Shown here in pieces: positions 15,011-15,857 of a DNA stretch of 15,857 nucleotides. This DNA comes from Sphingomonadaceae bacterium (lineage in GTDB: Bacteria; Pseudomonadota; Alphaproteobacteria; Sphingomonadales; Sphingomonadaceae). The stretch covers positions 1 through 15,857 of the forward strand of contig JACDGO010000011.1 in the NCBI GenBank assembly GCA_013821585.1, written 5' to 3'. Position 1 is the first letter of the stretch, and each line of letters opens with the position of its first letter. Both the position numbers and the translations under genes were made by a program. Below the pieces are notes generated by a model. The model saw only the letters and a list, made by a program, of their open reading frames with translations. It did not search any database and was not told where the DNA came from.

Positions 15011-15447
15011 CCGCCCGGCCCGCGACCGAGAAGCGCCTACTCCAGATCGTCGTCGCGATCGCCTGCCTCGTGCCGCTGAGCGCGGGCGCGACCGGCATCT
15101 GGCGCGGCGCCGAATGGATGCAGCATGGCGCGGTCTCGGCCGATCTCGACAGTCATTTCCGCTATATGTCGGGGATCTTCCTCGGCGTCGGGTTCGCGTT
15201 CGTCAGCTGCATTCCCCGGATCGAGACCAAAGGCCCGCGTTTGCGGATGCTCGCGGGCTTCGTCGTCCTTGGCGGTCTTTCGCGCCTGTTCTCGCTCGCG
15301 CAGCTCGGCTGGCCGGGCATCGGCCATCAGTTCGGGCTGGCGATGGAGCTCGGCGTGACGCCGCTGCTCGTGCTATGGCAGGCGGGGCTGGCGAAGCGTT
15401 ACGGCACCAGCACCGTATCGACCGCCTCGGGCAGCATTCCGGGATAG
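15007..15447 (+). CDS. DUF4345 family integral membrane protein
   Basis: 146 residues with four predicted membrane segments, at about 11-29, 53-69, 79-97 and 108-127. The pattern [18 protein letters not shown], then [16 protein letters not shown], then [14 protein letters not shown], matches DUF4345, whose function is unknown. Start: GTG at 15007 overlapping the stop of the methyltransferase gene (GTGA), indicating translational coupling; the frame upstream is the shadow of that gene. The C-terminal 15 or so residues ([14 protein letters not shown]) are low-complexity and encoded on the strand opposite the nadB 3' end, where the two genes overlap by 49 bases, so the tail is probably a read-through extension. 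Confidence 0.85.
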   Translation: MTARPATEKRLLQIVVAIACLVPLSAGATGIWRGAEWMQHGAVSADLDSHFRYMSGIFLGVGFAFVSCIPRIETKGPRLRMLAGFVVLGGLSRLFSLAQLGWPGIGHQFGLAMELGVTPLLVLWQAGLAKRYGTSTVSTASGSIPG

Positions 15448-15857
15448 TCGAGTGTATAGTGCAGCCCGCGGCTCTCGTGCCGCGACAGCGCGCTGCGGAC
15501 GATCAGGTCGGCGACCTCGACGAGGTTGCGGAGCTCGATCAGGTCGGCTGTCACGCGGAAATGGCCGTAATAGTCGGCGACTTCCTGGCGCAGGGTCGCG
15601 ATGCGGTGCGCCGCGCGTTCGAGGCGCTTGGTGGTGCGGACGATGCCGACATAGTCCCACATGAAGCGCCTGATCTCGCGCCAATTGTGCTGGACGATCA
15701 CCTCCTCGTCCGAATCGGTGACGCGGCTTTCGTCCCACGCTCGGATCGGCGGCGGCGCGTCGCCGGGGTGAGAGAGGATGTGCTTCGCCGCCGCTTCTCC
15801 GAACACGAAGCATTCGAGCAGCGAGTTGGACGCGAGCCGGTTCGCGCCGTGCAGGCC
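15399..15857 (-). CDS. nadB: L-aspartate oxidase, C-terminal part (runs off the window)
   Basis: FAD enzyme oxidising L-aspartate to iminoaspartate, the first step of de novo NAD synthesis; cytoplasmic. Only the last 152 residues are present; the start lies beyond 15857. The visible part begins with [20 protein letters not shown], the conserved FAD-domain end of the fumarate reductase/succinate dehydrogenase flavoprotein family, and continues into the NadB-specific helical domain: [19 protein letters not shown], then [20 protein letters not shown] and [21 protein letters not shown] is typical of NadB. The frame is open to the window edge. It converges on the DUF4345 gene with a 49-base tail-to-tail overlap. 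NadA and NadC are not in view. Confidence 0.95.
   Translation of the reverse strand, partial: GLHGANRLASNSLLECFVFGEAAAKHILSHPGDAPPPIRAWDESRVTDSDEEVIVQHNWREIRRFMWDYVGIVRTTKRLERAAHRIATLRQEVADYYGHFRVTADLIELRNLVEVADLIVRSALSRHESRGLHYTLDYPGMLPEAVDTVLVP

Overview
The window reads as a chromosomal segment of a high-GC alphaproteobacterium, most likely a member of the Sphingomonadales (Sphingomonas-like). The signs are an infA–maf–RNase E/G–yacG gene order, a PEPxxWA-type (rather than plain PEP) protein-sorting signal, a K+-independent H+-pyrophosphatase, a class I polyhydroxyalkanoate (PHA) synthase with an alanine/lysine/proline-rich phasin, and near-cognate products typical of that group. Most genes are ordinary and intact, and the segment is gene-dense. 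I see no CRISPR array, tRNA, rRNA, prophage or insertion sequence.

Layout. 1–2204 (minus strand): a tight translation/nucleotide-hygiene operon, read from high to low coordinate as a 55-aa unknown protein, infA, maf, a minimal RNase E/G-like protein and yacG. Successive stops and starts overlap. 2264–3723 (minus): a Crp/Fnr-type regulator and, upstream of it, a secreted choice-of-anchor C / PEPxxWA-CTERM protein, separated by palindrome-rich DNA. 3823–8191 (minus): murA, thiL and hppA, that is, peptidoglycan precursor synthesis, thiamine diphosphate synthesis and a proton-pumping pyrophosphatase that probably has its own promoter. 8307–9063 (plus): an SRPBCC (AHSA1-type) protein followed, with translational coupling, by an ArsR-type repressor; a perfect inverted repeat overlaps their likely promoter. 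9190–12074 (minus): phaC, phasin and clpS. The phaC–phasin gap carries two matching palindromes that fit a PhaR-type repressor, and the phasin ends in a very strong intrinsic terminator. 12138–12837 (minus): a helix-turn-helix, terminase-small-subunit-like gene broken by three frameshifts. 12967–15447 (plus): an AlaC-like aminotransferase, then a two-gene unit of an exported methyltransferase and a DUF4345 membrane protein. 15399–15857 (minus): the C-terminal part of L-aspartate oxidase (nadB), converging on and overlapping the DUF4345 gene.

Two copies of a short palindromic repeat, whose translation gives the familiar HPREGGDP / RIPAKAGM strings, sit at gene starts. One is fused in frame to the N-terminus of Maf; the other lies just upstream of the aminotransferase start codon.

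I did not find an unmistakable new biological system. The items most worth following are the two-operator, two-start phasin locus; the broken HTH gene whose reading frame is fully restored by repairing three simple-sequence runs; the exported SAM-methyltransferase/DUF4345 pair; the stripped-down RNase E/G; and the repeat insertion that supplies coding sequence to Maf.
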